Source: Paracamarosporium sp. OC-R06-R3
Taxonomy: Eukaryota > Ascomycota > Dothideomycetes > Pleosporales > Didymosphaeriaceae
Direction of reading: 5' to 3'
Assembly (NCBI GenBank): GCA_019828545.1
Contig: JACVRA010000154.1
Span: forward strand, 186,001-250,000
Length of the DNA stretch: 64,000 nucleotides
Part shown: piece by piece, positions 10,148-22,059 of the stretch
Layout: the number at the start of each line of letters is the position of its first letter
Numbering within the stretch: position 1 is the first letter of the stretch
The notes under the pieces: generated by a model
Told to the model about the DNA's origin: nothing
Database searches by the model: none
The model's input: only the letters and a program-made list of their open reading frames with translations
Program-made: the position numbers and the translations under genes

Positions 10148-10759
10148 TTTCTTTGATTTTGTTTTTCCATTCTGGGGTTTTTCGTCTTGGATCCGTGTGT
10201 GTTTTTTTGGTTGGTTGGTTGGTCGTTTGCTTTTCCGAGTATTCTTCCCGCGGCATAATGGATGGAATGAAATAAGATAGCTGCTTGGTTCAGTTTTCCT
10301 GGTGGTGCTCGTCGATCTTTGTGTATTTTTGTTTCGTTGATTCGTGCTTTCGTTCAACTTACTCTTGTACCGTTTGGTTTTACGGCTGTGGGTGGTTTGG
10401 CATGATATGAATGAATGCATGATGTATGCGTTGGATGGATGGGTTGGAATGGTGCAATACAAGCGAAACGAAACGAAACGAAATAAAGCGTATTCTTACG
10501 GCGGATCCTTAGGCGGCTTGGGTGGTTTGAGTGCTTGGATAAAGAGGATGAAGACTAGTTACGATGTTATGACTTATGAATGATTGTAGATTTTGAGATG
10601 AGATGAGGTGCGCGTCTTGGCTTTGCTGTGATTTGATGGGGTGTGATGGGATGGGATGATGGAATGGGGTGTGGGTGTGTTGTTCAGGGGTTAGGAATTG
10701 GGGATAGACAGGGGGTGGATGTAAGGTCCTTCGTGTCGAGTGATGTCCATCTCGTATTG
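10148..10759. other. 3' flank with short simple repeats
   Basis: Gene-free. It contains a (TTGG)n run near 10207-10222, a (CGAAA)n run near 10464-10484 and a G/T/A-rich stretch (GATGGGATGGGATG-like) near 10615-10690. The repeat-core array begins at its right edge. Confidence 0.6.
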
Positions 10760-12784
10760 CACTGCAATCTTAGCCTCAACGAAGGGATAGAATCTGTCTA
10801 GCTAGTCTTGCCTAGTACCTCCGCTTACACTGCAATCTCTAGCCCTGACGAAGGGATAGAATCTGCCTAGCTAGTCTTGTTTAGGAAGTGCATATGTGTG
10901 TCTCAGATCTCTGCCGATAGATAGGCAGATGTAGGCTAACTAACCTATAAATAAGGGGTAAGCTAACTCTCACCGGTTGCTTTGCCTCACTGCATTGTAA
11001 TTTTCAGCCCCAGTGAAGGGCACTGTCTGCCTAGTGCAGGATGAGTTCACCGGAATGCACGTTCGCTAAGTATTGCACCGTAATGTCTAGCGTAGACGAA
11101 GGGATAAATTCTGTCTGCTTAGTCTTAGGGATGGACATGCGTGAAGGCCTTGTGTCTCTGTCAATTAACAGATAGTTGTAAGGCTGTGTGCTGGACCTAT
11201 GTCATGTGTGTGCATAGTTCTATGCGCTGCACTGCAATCTCTAGCGCGGACGAAGGGTTGAGGACAGCTGGCTAGGCTTGTTTGGGATATATGTGTGTTT
11301 GCCTTGAATCTTTGCTGATACATCCGACACGAACGAAGCACTGTGATCGGCAAAGCGCTCTGTCTTTCTGCCTAGCACAATTTGATTGGAAGATACTCAA
11401 CTAATGTATCTTGTGCCAAGTGTTGCACTGTAGTCTTTAGCTTGGATGGGGGGATGGATTCAGCCTGCCTGTCTGCGTAGCGTGGTCTTGTGTGGCATGC
11501 ATATACGTGAGGGCATTGAGGGTCTGCCAATAGATAGATAGACTTTGTATGCATGTGACAAGGGTGGTGCAATCTTTAGCCCTGACGAAGGGTTGTGTCT
11601 GCTTGCGTACATGCCTTAGATCTCTGCCAATAGATCGATAGGAGTATGTATATGTGAGTCAACTAACTAATAAACAAGCGCCACGCTTCGCCACCTCCTT
11701 GTCCTTCGCTGCACTGCAATTTCTAGCCCCGACGAAGAGTTCTATCTGTCTGCCTAGCCTGATTTGGAATGTACCTACATACATGCTTCGAGCTCTACCA
11801 ACATATGGAAGTATCCATGCATTTGGACCGACCAATTCCCATAGCTACCCCGCTTTACACTGCAATCTCTAGCCCCAACGAAGGGATCGATTCTGCCTTG
11901 TATGGCGTAAAGCCTTGTTCGGGACAAGTATATACCTTAAATTCTACCAATAGATGAATAGGCGTATGCATGAATGTGAGCTCAAACCATTAGACATATA
12001 TCGAATCTCGCTCAGGACATCCGTAGTGGTGGATAGCACTGCAATCTCTAGCGCCGATGAAGGGATAAGTTCAGCCTTACACAGTACGGTGCAACACACC
12101 CTGCCACACACACACATTCCCAGGAGACACACTATTTCCATTACACTTTATTCAAATCATTACCCTCGTGTCTGGGTTTTGGTTAGAAGGTTGCTCATAC
12201 AAGTAGATAATGATAGAAGGAAGCGTGGATCTAACTCTAGCTTTCTTGAGCTTTGAATTCTGTATATGGAGCTGATCGAACCGACCAACGACTTAGTACA
12301 GCACTGCAATCTTTAGCATAGACGAAGCGTTCTTCCAGCCTTGCACAGCACGGTACACCACACCTCGCTCCCTCTCTGTCTCCACAACCAGCTATTAGAA
12401 ATCAATGAAAGAAGCCTCGTTTTAGAGCCTTTTTGAATTTATGTGGAATTTTAAGAACGTTATAATCTTTGGTGGCCTGATAATTCGTATGATGTATGCC
12501 TAGTGCCGTTTAACACTGCAATAGCTAGTTCTGACGACGAAGAGTCCTGTCTGCCTGTGTCGAGCACTACAATCTCTAGTCCCGACCAAGGGATAGATTC
12601 TATCTACCTAGTCTTGTTTCTACAGTACTTAGCGTCCTACAATACAATCTCTAACTCCGACAAAGGGATAGTTTCTGCCTACATAGTCTTGTTAAGAGAT
12701 ACCTCTGTGTATACCTTAGACTCTAGGGATGTTATCTTAATTTACTTACTATTAAAGTTTAAGGTATATACGTAAGTGGTCTTA

Positions 12785-12972
12785 AACAACGCTATGCTAG
12801 GCTAAAGGAATGTTTCGTCTGCTCTAGAAATTGCAGTGAAATTGCGGGGTGGCATGTCGTCGACATATTCAGACTATTTATGTCAAAGCTTTACGGGGCT
12901 GTCGTCCCCGCAATTTCATTGCAATCTCTAGCCCCGACGAACCGTTCCTTCAGCCTACCTTACATAACATGG
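12785..12972. repeat. Inverted pair of repeat cores (potential hairpin)
   Basis: The left arm (about 12785-12849) is the reverse complement of the right arm (about 12906-12972), with a spacer of about 56 nt. Both arms contain the repeat core. The innermost 20 or so bases are nearly perfect (CCCCGCAATTTCA on the right arm, matched on the left), while the outer parts are more diverged. It is the only copy I see in reverse orientation. Confidence 0.8.
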
Positions 12973-13546
12973 TTCAGCAAGGCTGCTCTCTTTTATCTCG
13001 ACAACCAGCTATCAGAAACCAACGAGAGAGGTTTCGGTTTAAAGCTCTCTTAAAAACTCTATAAGATGGTGGAGCGTTCTGGTTTTAGTGTTTTTTGCAT
13101 TCATTGCACTGCAATCTCTAGCCCCGATGAAGAGTCCTGTCTGCCTAGTCTTCTTTAAGACGCCCACATGTATGTGCCTTGAGCTCTGCCAATACCGTAG
13201 AGTTTTTCTCACAAGGGCTGACCAGGGGAGGCTGAGGGCCAATCAGAAAACAGGACAAGGCATAAAAGTGGCCCTCTATGATGATGAAAAGGTAGTGATT
13301 GGTGCTTGGCTCAGCCCTAGATACACATACGTCCGAAAATGACCTCCGAAAATGACGTATACAGCACTGCAATCTTTAGCCTCGACGAAGAGTCCTATCT
13401 GTCAGCCTACCTAGTCTTCTTTTAGGACATACCTACACGCATGCCTGAAACTCTACCAATAGATGGATACATGTATGCATGTAAGCTGATTGATATGCAG
13501 TGAGATATACTTGCACTGCAATCTCTAGCCCCGACGAAGCGTCCCC

Positions 13547-13570
13547 CCAGCCAGCCAGCCAGCCAGCCAG
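13547..13570. repeat. (CCAG)6 microsatellite
   Basis: Six perfect CCAG units. They sit inside the last repeat-core copy, where other copies have a single CAGCC-like sequence, so the microsatellite probably expanded within that copy. Confidence 0.85.
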
Positions 13571-13907
13571 TCTGCCTAGCTCAGCCTTGTGTGTTGTCAA
13601 GAGAACGAGCGCAGTACTTTTATCCCTAAGGGTTGGGATCCATTCATTATGACCTGCTTTCATTTCGTTCCGTTTTGCTTCGAGCTGGGAGAAACTCGAA
13701 TGAGTGTAGAGTGTGTAAGATATACGTATGTATTCAGGAACCGTTAGACAACTCTGTAGTGACAAGACTACTTTGTACTTGAGTAGTACCAAGATGACAA
13801 CGTCAACATCATGCCAAAGAACCTCCGCACATCGACTCCCTACATGCATGCATTCCAACCCCCTTCCACACCGTCACACTAACTAACCCCCATCACAACC
13901 CACCCAC
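13571..13907. other. 3' flank of TRAPPC11
   Basis: Unique sequence between the repeat array and the stop codon of the minus-strand TRAPPC11 gene. I see no gene in it. Confidence 0.5.
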
Positions 13908-16900
13908 TCACTCCTCGCCCTCCTCTACCTCCCCAGGCCCCTCCCCATTCGGCCCCGGAACCCAAACCCCCACTCCCTTCTTACCCCCCTTCATCCCATC
14001 CGTCGCCAAAACCTTCAACGTCTTATTGAAATACCGATCCGTAACCCTCAGCACAGGCGTAATCCATGCACCCGTCCTCATAGGAACAAGCACGTACTTC
14101 ACCGCCTGCCTACTCATAGGCAGCAACTGCAACGTCTTGAGCTTCGGGCCGCTGAAGCCAAAGTCCTCTGAAGCGTCCATGGCGAGCTCGAAAGTGAGGA
14201 AGTGCATGGTTGGGTTCTCAAGCGTGTACGTAAGATGCATGGTTGAGGGGAGGGAGGGGGAGGGCGACGCCGTGGCGAGGACGCGCGGTTCGCCGCCCGG
14301 GATCTGGATGCGTGGGATGGGGATCGTGGTCATGACTGTGGGGTTTTCGGGGTCGCCTGCGCGGCGCCAGAGGATGTTGAGGGTGGTGTCGATGGCGGTG
14401 GGGCGCCGCTCTTCGAGGTGCGTTTTGCGACAGTCGATGTTGAAGGAGTAGGTGTGGAGCGCTTGCGGTTGCATCGTTTGGTCGATGGTGTCAAATTCGC
14501 GGGTGACGGCGCAGGTGGCGCCGCCATGGACGAGGTGCGGTTCTACAGCTAGGTCCTTGAGCTCTAGTACTTCCTCGGCGTACGACGCGATTTTGGCGCG
14601 GAGATGCCATTTCTGCGCTATGCCAAAGGCGTCTTTTGAGTCGGGTGCTTGGTGGGCTTCGGTCTCTGTGAGGGAGAAGTAGCTAGGCCAGGGATCGGGG
14701 TGGACGCGGGGCGTGAGCTCGTAGCTTGTCTCGAAGGGCTCATTGAAGACCAGATCCGCTATCATAATCTTAGAGATTGGAATCTCACGGTCACTCAACA
14801 GATGGTAGAGGACTTTCACTTCGAGCGCATAGTCGGCTGGCTCGGACGGCGCCGTAAAGCGGATCTTCTCAATGGTCTTCTCGCCTTTGGCAAGACGCCC
14901 GACAACATGACCAGGGAGGTCCAAGTCGTCGTCGTCGTTATTATCAACGGGTGGTGGGGCTTCTTTCATAGGGGACGCGGCGTCGCGGACCCAGGAGTAG
15001 CCTAGGGAGTCTTTTGAGCGACCGAGCAGTCTGACTTCCAGGACGGCTTCGCTATCTTCATCTTCTTTGTTCCATATCTCCATAGCTAGGGTGACGGGTT
15101 CGTCGGTATAGTAGTGGTTACGCACATCAGGAAGTCGTATCTCCATCTTCGGTGGCTTAGGTAGGACTTTGACGGTTGATCCGGAACCTGTGTGCAGCTT
15201 CCGTGGTTTGATGGTAGTTCCGGATTGTATCCACCATTTAGGCGAATGATTGAACGGCATGTCGTCGGTTGATACTACGAGGTCGAAGCGTTCTGTTTCA
15301 ATGTCGAATTTGGAACTGATTACCTCTACCTCACCGGAATCCCGGAAGATGATGGGAAAGTTGAACACTTTCGTCTGACCCGCGTGTAATGTCAAATCAC
15401 TTTTCCCCGTCCAGCGTGGCTTTTCGGTCGTACTAGTTTGCTCCTCGAGGTGGCAGTCGAGGAGTTGGGATGTACCACTAGAGGCTGCTTCGCCCGGGGC
15501 ATGCGATAACAGAATCTCGCTCAGGCAACCCTTAAATTGAAAGGCAATGTTAGACAAAGTGATGGGGGCGGACCCTCGTCTTGCCCAAGATGTAACGGCG
15601 ACTTGAGCGGGTAGCGGCTCGCCTACGTTGCCTTCACTCTTCTCAAAAATGAAAGTTGAAGACACTGGAATGTCAGCGTAATGTCGAAACGTGATGTAAA
15701 ATACTTACCGCAGGAGACGTAGTTGTTGGTGTTTAGATTGACGACAGTGTTGCCCTGCAAAGAATCCTGCGGGAATAGCTCAAGACAATTCATTAGATCA
15801 TGTTTGTACTTCCCTTTTCCCGTGAAGACTATCGAATTGTTAGAACTTCTTGCTTGTCTTGGATGTATGAAGCTTACCCGATGAATTGAGCTCCCACTCT
15901 GTAGCTACATATGTTTCTGTATTTCGAACGCGCAGCGCACACTCGTGCGTACCCCAAAGAACTTCTGACGCAAGGCTCCAAAAACCTTCCTTTCGCCATG
16001 TCATGGTTTCCCACAGCGGTCTTAGGACCTTGTACGCCTCGTGGAATTCCTTCACATGCAGCAAGGTCCTTGCTGCTTCAAGTTGCAACTGATGTACTTT
16101 CCGAGTTTGACGCCGTGCTTCAAATTCTTGTATTGCAGCAGTAAGCTTTCCAACAATATCCTTCCAATGCTCGAAGCCTCCTGGAGTGCCTTGCACCGGA
16201 TACTCTAAGTGCGGCTCCGGGACAAGGTAATGATCATACACTTGGTTTCTGTTAGACACCTTGGTCGCAGGTGACATGCCGGGGGGAGTACGATCTTCCT
16301 CGGGCATATCCCTTGCTAACAAGTACCTCCTTTTTGCGTGGTCGGCAGCCGATTTGTACCAGTAGCCTGCGTGATGGAGGAGATCCCAGGGTGGTAGACG
16401 TTCGCCAGTCGGAAATTGTTTCTCGGGCGGTGCGTAGACCGGGTTCATATCTACGCTAGGCAATAGATCTGATTCTGGTAGAGGATCGGTAATTCTGAAG
16501 ACCCTCAAGTCCGCTTGCTGTATCAGCTGCGCCATTGTTTGCGCCCAAGTGGACTCCCATGCCTCCCAGCCATAGTTTGATGTTCCTTTGCCACGTCTAT
16601 CAAGCACATCCTTCAGTTTGATTTTGTACTTGTGCCAAGTCTGCGCTGCTGAAGTGAGATAGTTGTTAGATATCTGGCAGCGGACGTGTCTCAGTGCGAT
16701 AGTATCGGCAAGTAACCGGATTTCATCCCACCTGGGCGACCAGCTTGCAGTAGTCTCAAAAATTCCCTCTGGGCCGAATAAAATGTCGAGAGCGATGTTA
16801 TAGTGCCGTTGAGCCGCATCCATCTCCTGCCGGAATTCAGCAAACACACCTAGCTTGAATTCGTAACGAAGACCCCAGCCAGGGTACGATAGAGTTTGTG

Positions 16901-17993
16901 AGGTGCCGCGGGTAGGAGGTGCTGTTGGTGGAGGAATGGTACTCCGGGTTTTCTTGCGTCTCGCGCGTTTTGTAAGGTCGCGGTAGTATTCAACACTGAT
17001 GGGCTTCAAGGTCGTCAAGACAGAAGAAACAAAACTGCGGAGCTCGACCGGCGAAGAAGGTGGAAGGAAGAACAGCTGCGATTTAGGGTCCAAGCCAGTG
17101 TTCCGCCGTATGTTGTTGAGACGCTCGTCGATATCAGGTGCCTCGAGAACAGACTTGTCGCTCAGCAACACCACCGCAAATCTTGTCTTGTATCCTGACC
17201 TCTGGATCTGCTCCTTAACCTTGATGATCTCCGACTTTAGGTGGTTATCGTGAAGGCTATTAGTAATAGGATCCGTAGTGAAGTCGAAGAAGGACACAAA
17301 GACAGAAGGAATGTAGTGCTGGTGTTTGGCGACCCATGTGGGGGTCATGGCGCCATCAGGAAACACTGGCGACCGTGGCGACAGCGGCGAGATGGGCGAA
17401 TGCAAGATCCACGATGTTGCAGCGGCTATTGTAGGACTACTAGGCGGAGTAGTCTCTGAAGTAGTGGGAGCATCAGCCTTCCTGGGCGGCAATTGGAAGT
17501 TCTGCGATATATAAGTATCTATTCGTCTGGATCGTCGGCATTCAGACAGTAGCCCCGCCAACTCGCAAAGAGTTCAGTAGAGGTCCGCACGGCGTCTCGT
17601 AACTGGAGCAAGCCGTCTGATCCACGAACGACGACCACTTTCACGATTCGATAGCGGAGCCCGCTGCTCTGAATGCCAACAACATCTATGGATGGGCGCC
17701 TGACCTACCCTCCCTACAGCCCGCATCCTGAACTTGGCCAGGGTCTCCCTCCGGTCGAGCCCATGCGCCTCCCATGGGGTGTTTGTGCTATCATAGCTCA
17801 AGAACTCTTGCAACAGCTGCTGGGCGCGGTCGCTGGCCACCTGGGCTATCTCTGCGTGTACGGTGCTGGTGGCGCGGCCAGGGAGAGCTTCGTGCAAAGG
17901 CTGCCGCGGGTCAAGGTCGGGAGCAGTTCCTAGTCCAGAGAGCACAATGAAGGGCAGGTTGTGCAGGACGTATTCGGGCGGATATGCATCCAT
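13908..17993 (-). CDS. TRAPP complex subunit TRAPPC11 (foie-gras/Gryzun family)
   Basis: A 1261-residue protein of the TRAPPC11 family, a vesicle-tethering subunit of a TRAPP complex acting in Golgi and autophagy traffic. Exons are 17709-17993, 15878-17501, 15709-15828 and 13908-15664. Introns are 207, 49 and 44 nt with GTAGGT/GTAAGC/GTAAGT donors, and all phases agree. The first exon starts MDAYPPEYVLHNLPFIVLSGL, the usual fungal N-terminus, and splices to NFQLPPRKA. The middle (about residues 240-600) is the helical foie-gras region (LGVFAEFRQEMDAAQRHYNIAL). The C-terminal half, from about residue 680, is beta-rich Gryzun-type sequence. Two separate large frames are visible without splicing, and automatic annotation might split them. 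It is divergent from RXT2 across a 448-nt spacer. Confidence 0.93.
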
Positions 17994-18441
17994 GGCGGCG
18001 GTGTGGCTACCTCGCCATGGAGGGACGGTCGACGTGTGTGCGTGTGTGCCAAGGGGCCTCTACGGCTCCGCGCAAAAAAGAGGACGATGCTGTCTCAGGT
18101 GTCGTTGTGTTGTGCAGGGCTGCGCATGGGCAAGCTACGCAACCATTGGCAGCGATTGCTGGGTGATGATGTCGCCCGCACTCGGCGCGCTTCCGCGTTG
18201 GCGCCGCATTGTCTGTGCGTGTGCGGTCGACCCGACCCAGCTTCTTCTCCCCTCCCAGACGCTTGATCCAGCAACGCGCAGCTCCCGCGAAGCAGCCCGT
18301 CCGCCGGTCCTCTCCGCCGAGCCCTCCTGCGCGTGTATTCATATCCAGGCCTCGCTCCACGCCATTGTTTGTCTCCTGCCCGCTTCCTCGCACCGCCGCC
18401 AACTTTCCCAGAAGCCGGGCTGGCGCAGCGCCGCAGTCGCC
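17994..18441. promoter_or_regulatory. Divergent promoter TRAPPC11 / RXT2
   Basis: This 448-nt GC-rich spacer lies between two start codons on opposite strands. Open frames cross it in several phases but none extends a neighbouring protein sensibly. I found no clear TATA box. Confidence 0.5.
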
Positions 18442-19955
18442 ATGGCCGGGTCCCAGCAGCAGCAGATCATTGATACCATCTTCTCCATGAAGAGGAGGAT
18501 ACTGCGCCCAGACGATTGTACACGCGCCTCCCACTGCCTCCCGCTTGCGGCCATCCACTGACGTGCCCAGCATCCGACGACGAAGACACCGTGCCAATCT
18601 ACGGCAACCAGAAACAGAGCCTGAAGCGCAAAATCCAATATTCCCGCTCTGGCGACGCCGATCTGGCGACAGACCACCGCCCGTACAAGAAGGTGCGCAC
18701 TCCTCAGCGTTGCGCCAGGGTCCACACTAACTGCCCGGCTTCAGAGAATCGACCATGGCGGCTATCGCAGGTACATCCTGCAGCGCAACCCTCCGCGATA
18801 CGATCCCGATGGCGACATCGTTGAAGTTGGCGACGAGGACGAAGACGACGAAGACCTGTCTCCCGTCGAGGAGAATCCCTACGCCGACATACGCTTAGAA
18901 GGTATGTGAGCTGCGCATCTGCTGGTCAAGAGCATGCAAATTGACACACACGCACAGATTTGCTCGCTCCCTTGACCTCTGCTGCCGATCTGCCTACCCA
19001 CCCTTCCTACAGCGTCGCCTATACATCCAAGCACCTCACGAACCTCGCCAACGAAGCCGCCGTCATATCGCGGAAGGAGAATCTTGCCCTACGACATGCA
19101 AAGATTCTGTTCAATAAGCTGCAAGGCGACCCCAGCTTTGCACCTAGCGCCTTAGCTCCGTTAGCCCACGAGTCCTTTCATGAGTTCGGGCGCGAGCTCA
19201 CAAATGGACGCACGGAAAACGGATCAAATGAGCGGATCAGGAAGGTACCCGAGGAAAGCACGCCTCAGGAAGCTCTAACCGCTGGCGAGGATATCGAAAT
19301 GGAGGATGCGGGGCAGAGCAACGGTGCTCCTAGAGTCCAAGAACCGAACGGTGCAGCTACAACAGAAGCACAGAATGGCACGGAACACTCCACGAACGGA
19401 GTATCACACATTGTGGATGGAGAAACAGCACATACGAACGGGGACCACGCACACTCTCCTGACGCAGACGACGCTTCCGATACCGCGTCGCACAATACAG
19501 CGCACCGAATGACCACGCGCGCACGAGCTCAAGCTGCGTCGACCCCTTCACCCCCGCCTTCGCCCACAAGCACTGTGCACGAAGTCCACCCAATGTTCAT
19601 ATACCCTACCGATGCGTTACCCGACCGCGACCTTGGCCTACCCTCCGACGAAGCAGAAGATACCCGCTTATTGCTTATGGCGTATGTACAAAAGCAGGAA
19701 GAGGTCGCGCGATTGGCTTCAGAGTTGTTCACCGGCATACTGGAGGGCGAGCGTATGAGGCAGGAGGTTCTCAAAATGGCAAAAGCGGAAGCCCATCTGG
19801 GCGAGATGAGTGACGGCGAGGACTGGTACGATCGGGAAGAGTGGAATCTGACCGAAGATCTTGGTAAAGGAAAGGATGAGGAGGACGATGATGCGGTGGT
19901 CACTGGGAAGAAGTCGACTAGACAGAGAAGGAAACCGGATAAGGAGGACCGGTAG
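18442..19955 (+). CDS. RXT2: Rxt2-like subunit of the Rpd3L histone deacetylase complex
   Basis: A 450-residue nuclear protein with the RXT2 N-terminal domain, a subunit of the large Rpd3/Sin3 histone deacetylase complex. Exons are 18442-18517, 18571-18692, 18745-18901 and 18958-19955, with introns of 52-56 nt. Splicing yields the family pattern: SSDDEDTVPIYGN, then RIDHGGYRRYILQRNPPRYD, then DIRLEDLLAPLTSAADLPTH and YTSKHLTNLANEAA. After about residue 190 the protein is Asn/Thr/Glu-rich and probably disordered. A second helical stretch (LLLMAYVQKQEEVARLASELF) lies near residue 360, followed by an acidic-basic tail. It ends 209 nt from the oppositely oriented TBCE stop. Confidence 0.9.
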
Positions 19956-20164
19956 TGTTGGTCAAGAAGCAGATGCCCTGGGAGGAATTTTGAAGCGCTC
20001 ACTGTTTGCGTCGTGTCGTGGAGCAATATACCCAGTTTCGATTTCGGTTTGTGTAGATTCTCAAGAAATTACTCTTCACTTTAGTCCTTTTTTATGTGAG
20101 CGTGACGGGAGATCAAGCTTCACAAACGCTTGCTCCAACTCATAGCCCCTCTCTCTTCGCTCAC

Positions 20165-22059
20165 TCACCGAACCTCTACCCTAATCGTAGCCTCCATGCC
20201 CTCAATCCACGTCCCCACGCTCCGTGTCCCAGGCACAATCTCCACCTCCCTCATAACGCTATCCACCACATGATCCTCCTCATCCTCGCTCTCAGACTCC
20301 TCCTCCTCCACCTTATCCACCTCCGCCCCCCTCGGCGCAAGCACCCAATCCCCCGTCTCCCACACCAACCTACACCCCGTAGGCTTAATCCCAAACTCCC
20401 TACTCACCATCCCAATAAGCATATACGCCGTACACCGCCCAGGGACTTCCAACTCCACGCTCTTCCCCTCTCCCTCACCACCCTTCACATACACCTTCAA
20501 CCGCACCAGCCTCGCAGCCAGCGAATTCGGATTCAGCGCCGCATCCGTCCTCCGCACAACAGGCTCGCCGTACTCCTCACAAAGCCACTTATACCTCGGA
20601 TGGCTCGCCAGAATCGCAGCTTCGTCCTTCTCCGGCGCGAACGCGACTTCCTTCGCGATCAGAGAGAGGTAGTACGACTCTGCGTTTAGGCGCTCTTTTT
20701 CCGTGATGGGCGAGTAGTTTAGTGTGGTGAGGTGCCCGAGGTGCGCGATCGTGAGCATGTAGCCGTCGTCTGGGGTGAGGGTGCGTCCGTCGGGGGCTTG
20801 CAGGTGCGCGTAGAGCGGGTTGTGGGATGTGCGGAGGGAGGTTAGACCCGGGAAGACGGTCGGGAGTGCGTCGATGAAGGACCAGGTTGAGATGTCGTTG
20901 TAGCTGAGGTCGAGTTCTGTGAGGGTTGGGGAGAAGGTTGGGGGTGGGGTGGAGGGCGTGGCGGTGATGGAGGATATTTTGTTGGATTTGAGGATGAGGC
21001 GGCGGAGGGAGGGGAGTGTTGTTAGGGAGTGTAGGGATGAGAGGGAGGTGAGTTTGTTCTCTTCGAGGGTTAGGGAGGTGAGGGTGGGGTTTAGGGTGTG
21101 CGGGGAGAGGGCGCTGTAGAGGTTTGAGGAGGCGGAGAAGGTGGTGAGGGCTGGGAAGAGGTGCGTGAGGCGCGTGATGTCTTCCCAGGGGAGGAGGTTG
21201 TCTTCGAGCTTGAGCTCAGTGATGTTGGCGAAGGCTTTGAGGCAGCGGGTTCGTTCTGCGTCGGTGACGGATGTGTCTCTGAAGCGAGTTCCGCTGTGGA
21301 GGGTCAGCGAATTTGCTTGAGATGAGGGCGATGACATACTCCACTCGTAGGCTTCTCAACTTCTCCAGCTGCTCACATATAGATGCCACCTCTCTCCACT
21401 CTTCGAACAAGTTCCTGCTCAGATCAAGTTCAGTTGCTTTAGGGCACGCCTCCCTTACATCCGTGAGCCCCTTTTCCCATTCATCCATGCCTTCTTTTAA
21501 TCTTGCGGTACCCCTCTCCATGCGTAGTCCATCCAAAATGACGATTTTCAATTCACTGAGTTGGGCAAGTTGCTTTCTGATCTTGTCGAAACCAACTTCT
21601 TCTACTTCTTTTCCGCTGATCCGGATTGGCTGGTTGATCCTGGCCAGAGGATCCTTTTTCAAGGCATTGTCGCCTGGTTTGGTGGCAAACACAATGGGTA
21701 TGCTGGGGTCCTGCACAGGATCTGAGGCATATTTTGCTTTGAGGGCTTCAGGGAAAGACCGAGGTGTGTCTGGTTTACGGGCCGGACGGATGAATGAGCC
21801 AGGCGTTGCATTTGGGTTGATGCCTATGATTCAGTTATTATTTTCTCTCTGTTAAAGAAGTCTTGATATTCCAATTACTGGCCTTACATTCGAAATATTT
21901 GATCCCCCCGTGTTCACCAGTATGCTTCCCACGTGCTGGGTCATCCCACTCCACACCTAACCATTCGCCTTTTGTCCCTTTTACTTCACCTCGGTATCGC
22001 ACTGTGCATAGCTGGCCGTCATAAGAAAGACGTTTCCCAATATATAACTCGGCATCCAT
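20165..22059 (-). CDS. Tubulin-folding cofactor E (TBCE/Pac2-like)
   Basis: A 594-residue tubulin chaperone that works with cofactors C and D in alpha/beta-tubulin heterodimer assembly. Exons are 21888-22059, 21340-21823 and 20165-21293. Introns of 64 and 46 nt have GTAAGG and GTATGT donors, and joining restores YFEC-INPNATPGSF and LRSLRVD-GTRFRD. The order of domains matches the family: CAP-Gly (about residues 8-60, GTKGEWLGVEWDDPARGKHTG), leucine-rich repeats (about 140-390, such as LTELDLSYNDISTW), then a ubiquitin-like C-terminal region that binds partners. An acidic insertion (EEEESESEDEEDH) lies near the end. The start at 22059 was preferred over an in-frame ATG eight codons upstream because MDAELYIGKRL leads straight into the CAP-Gly domain. 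Confidence 0.92.

Larger units (their letters stand above)
10760..13570. repeat. Array of about 19 diverged copies of a short repeat core
   Basis: A conserved block beginning CACTGCAATCTCTAGC and continuing CCGACGAAGGGAT recurs throughout this gene-free region. Copies start near 10760, 10828, 10988, 11076, 11230, 11426, 11567, 11712, 11858, 12037, 12302, 12514, 12565, 12640, 12917, 13107, 13364 and 13513, with one inverted copy near 12838-12790. Spacing is irregular, mostly 70-200 nt. Many copies continue into a second block (CTGCCTAGTCTTGTTTAGG) and a third (CTACCAATAGATAGATAGG, then a CATGTGAG and CTAACTAAC-like stretch), so the ancestral unit was about 140-150 nt. Others continue into a different tail. 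No long open frame, tRNA-like fold or transposase is present. It looks like an old, degraded minisatellite or amplified short element. Confidence 0.9.

Noticed and set aside
10760..13570. Interpretation of the repeat array as a CRISPR array or tRNA cluster
   Set aside because: Spacing is irregular, copies are diverged, the host is eukaryotic, and the core does not fold into a cloverleaf.
15840..17561. Treating the two large minus-strand frames at 13908-15665 and 15840-17561 as separate genes
   Set aside because: Splice sites in consistent phase connect them through a 120-nt exon, and together with the exon at 17709-17993 they give one TRAPPC11-length protein.
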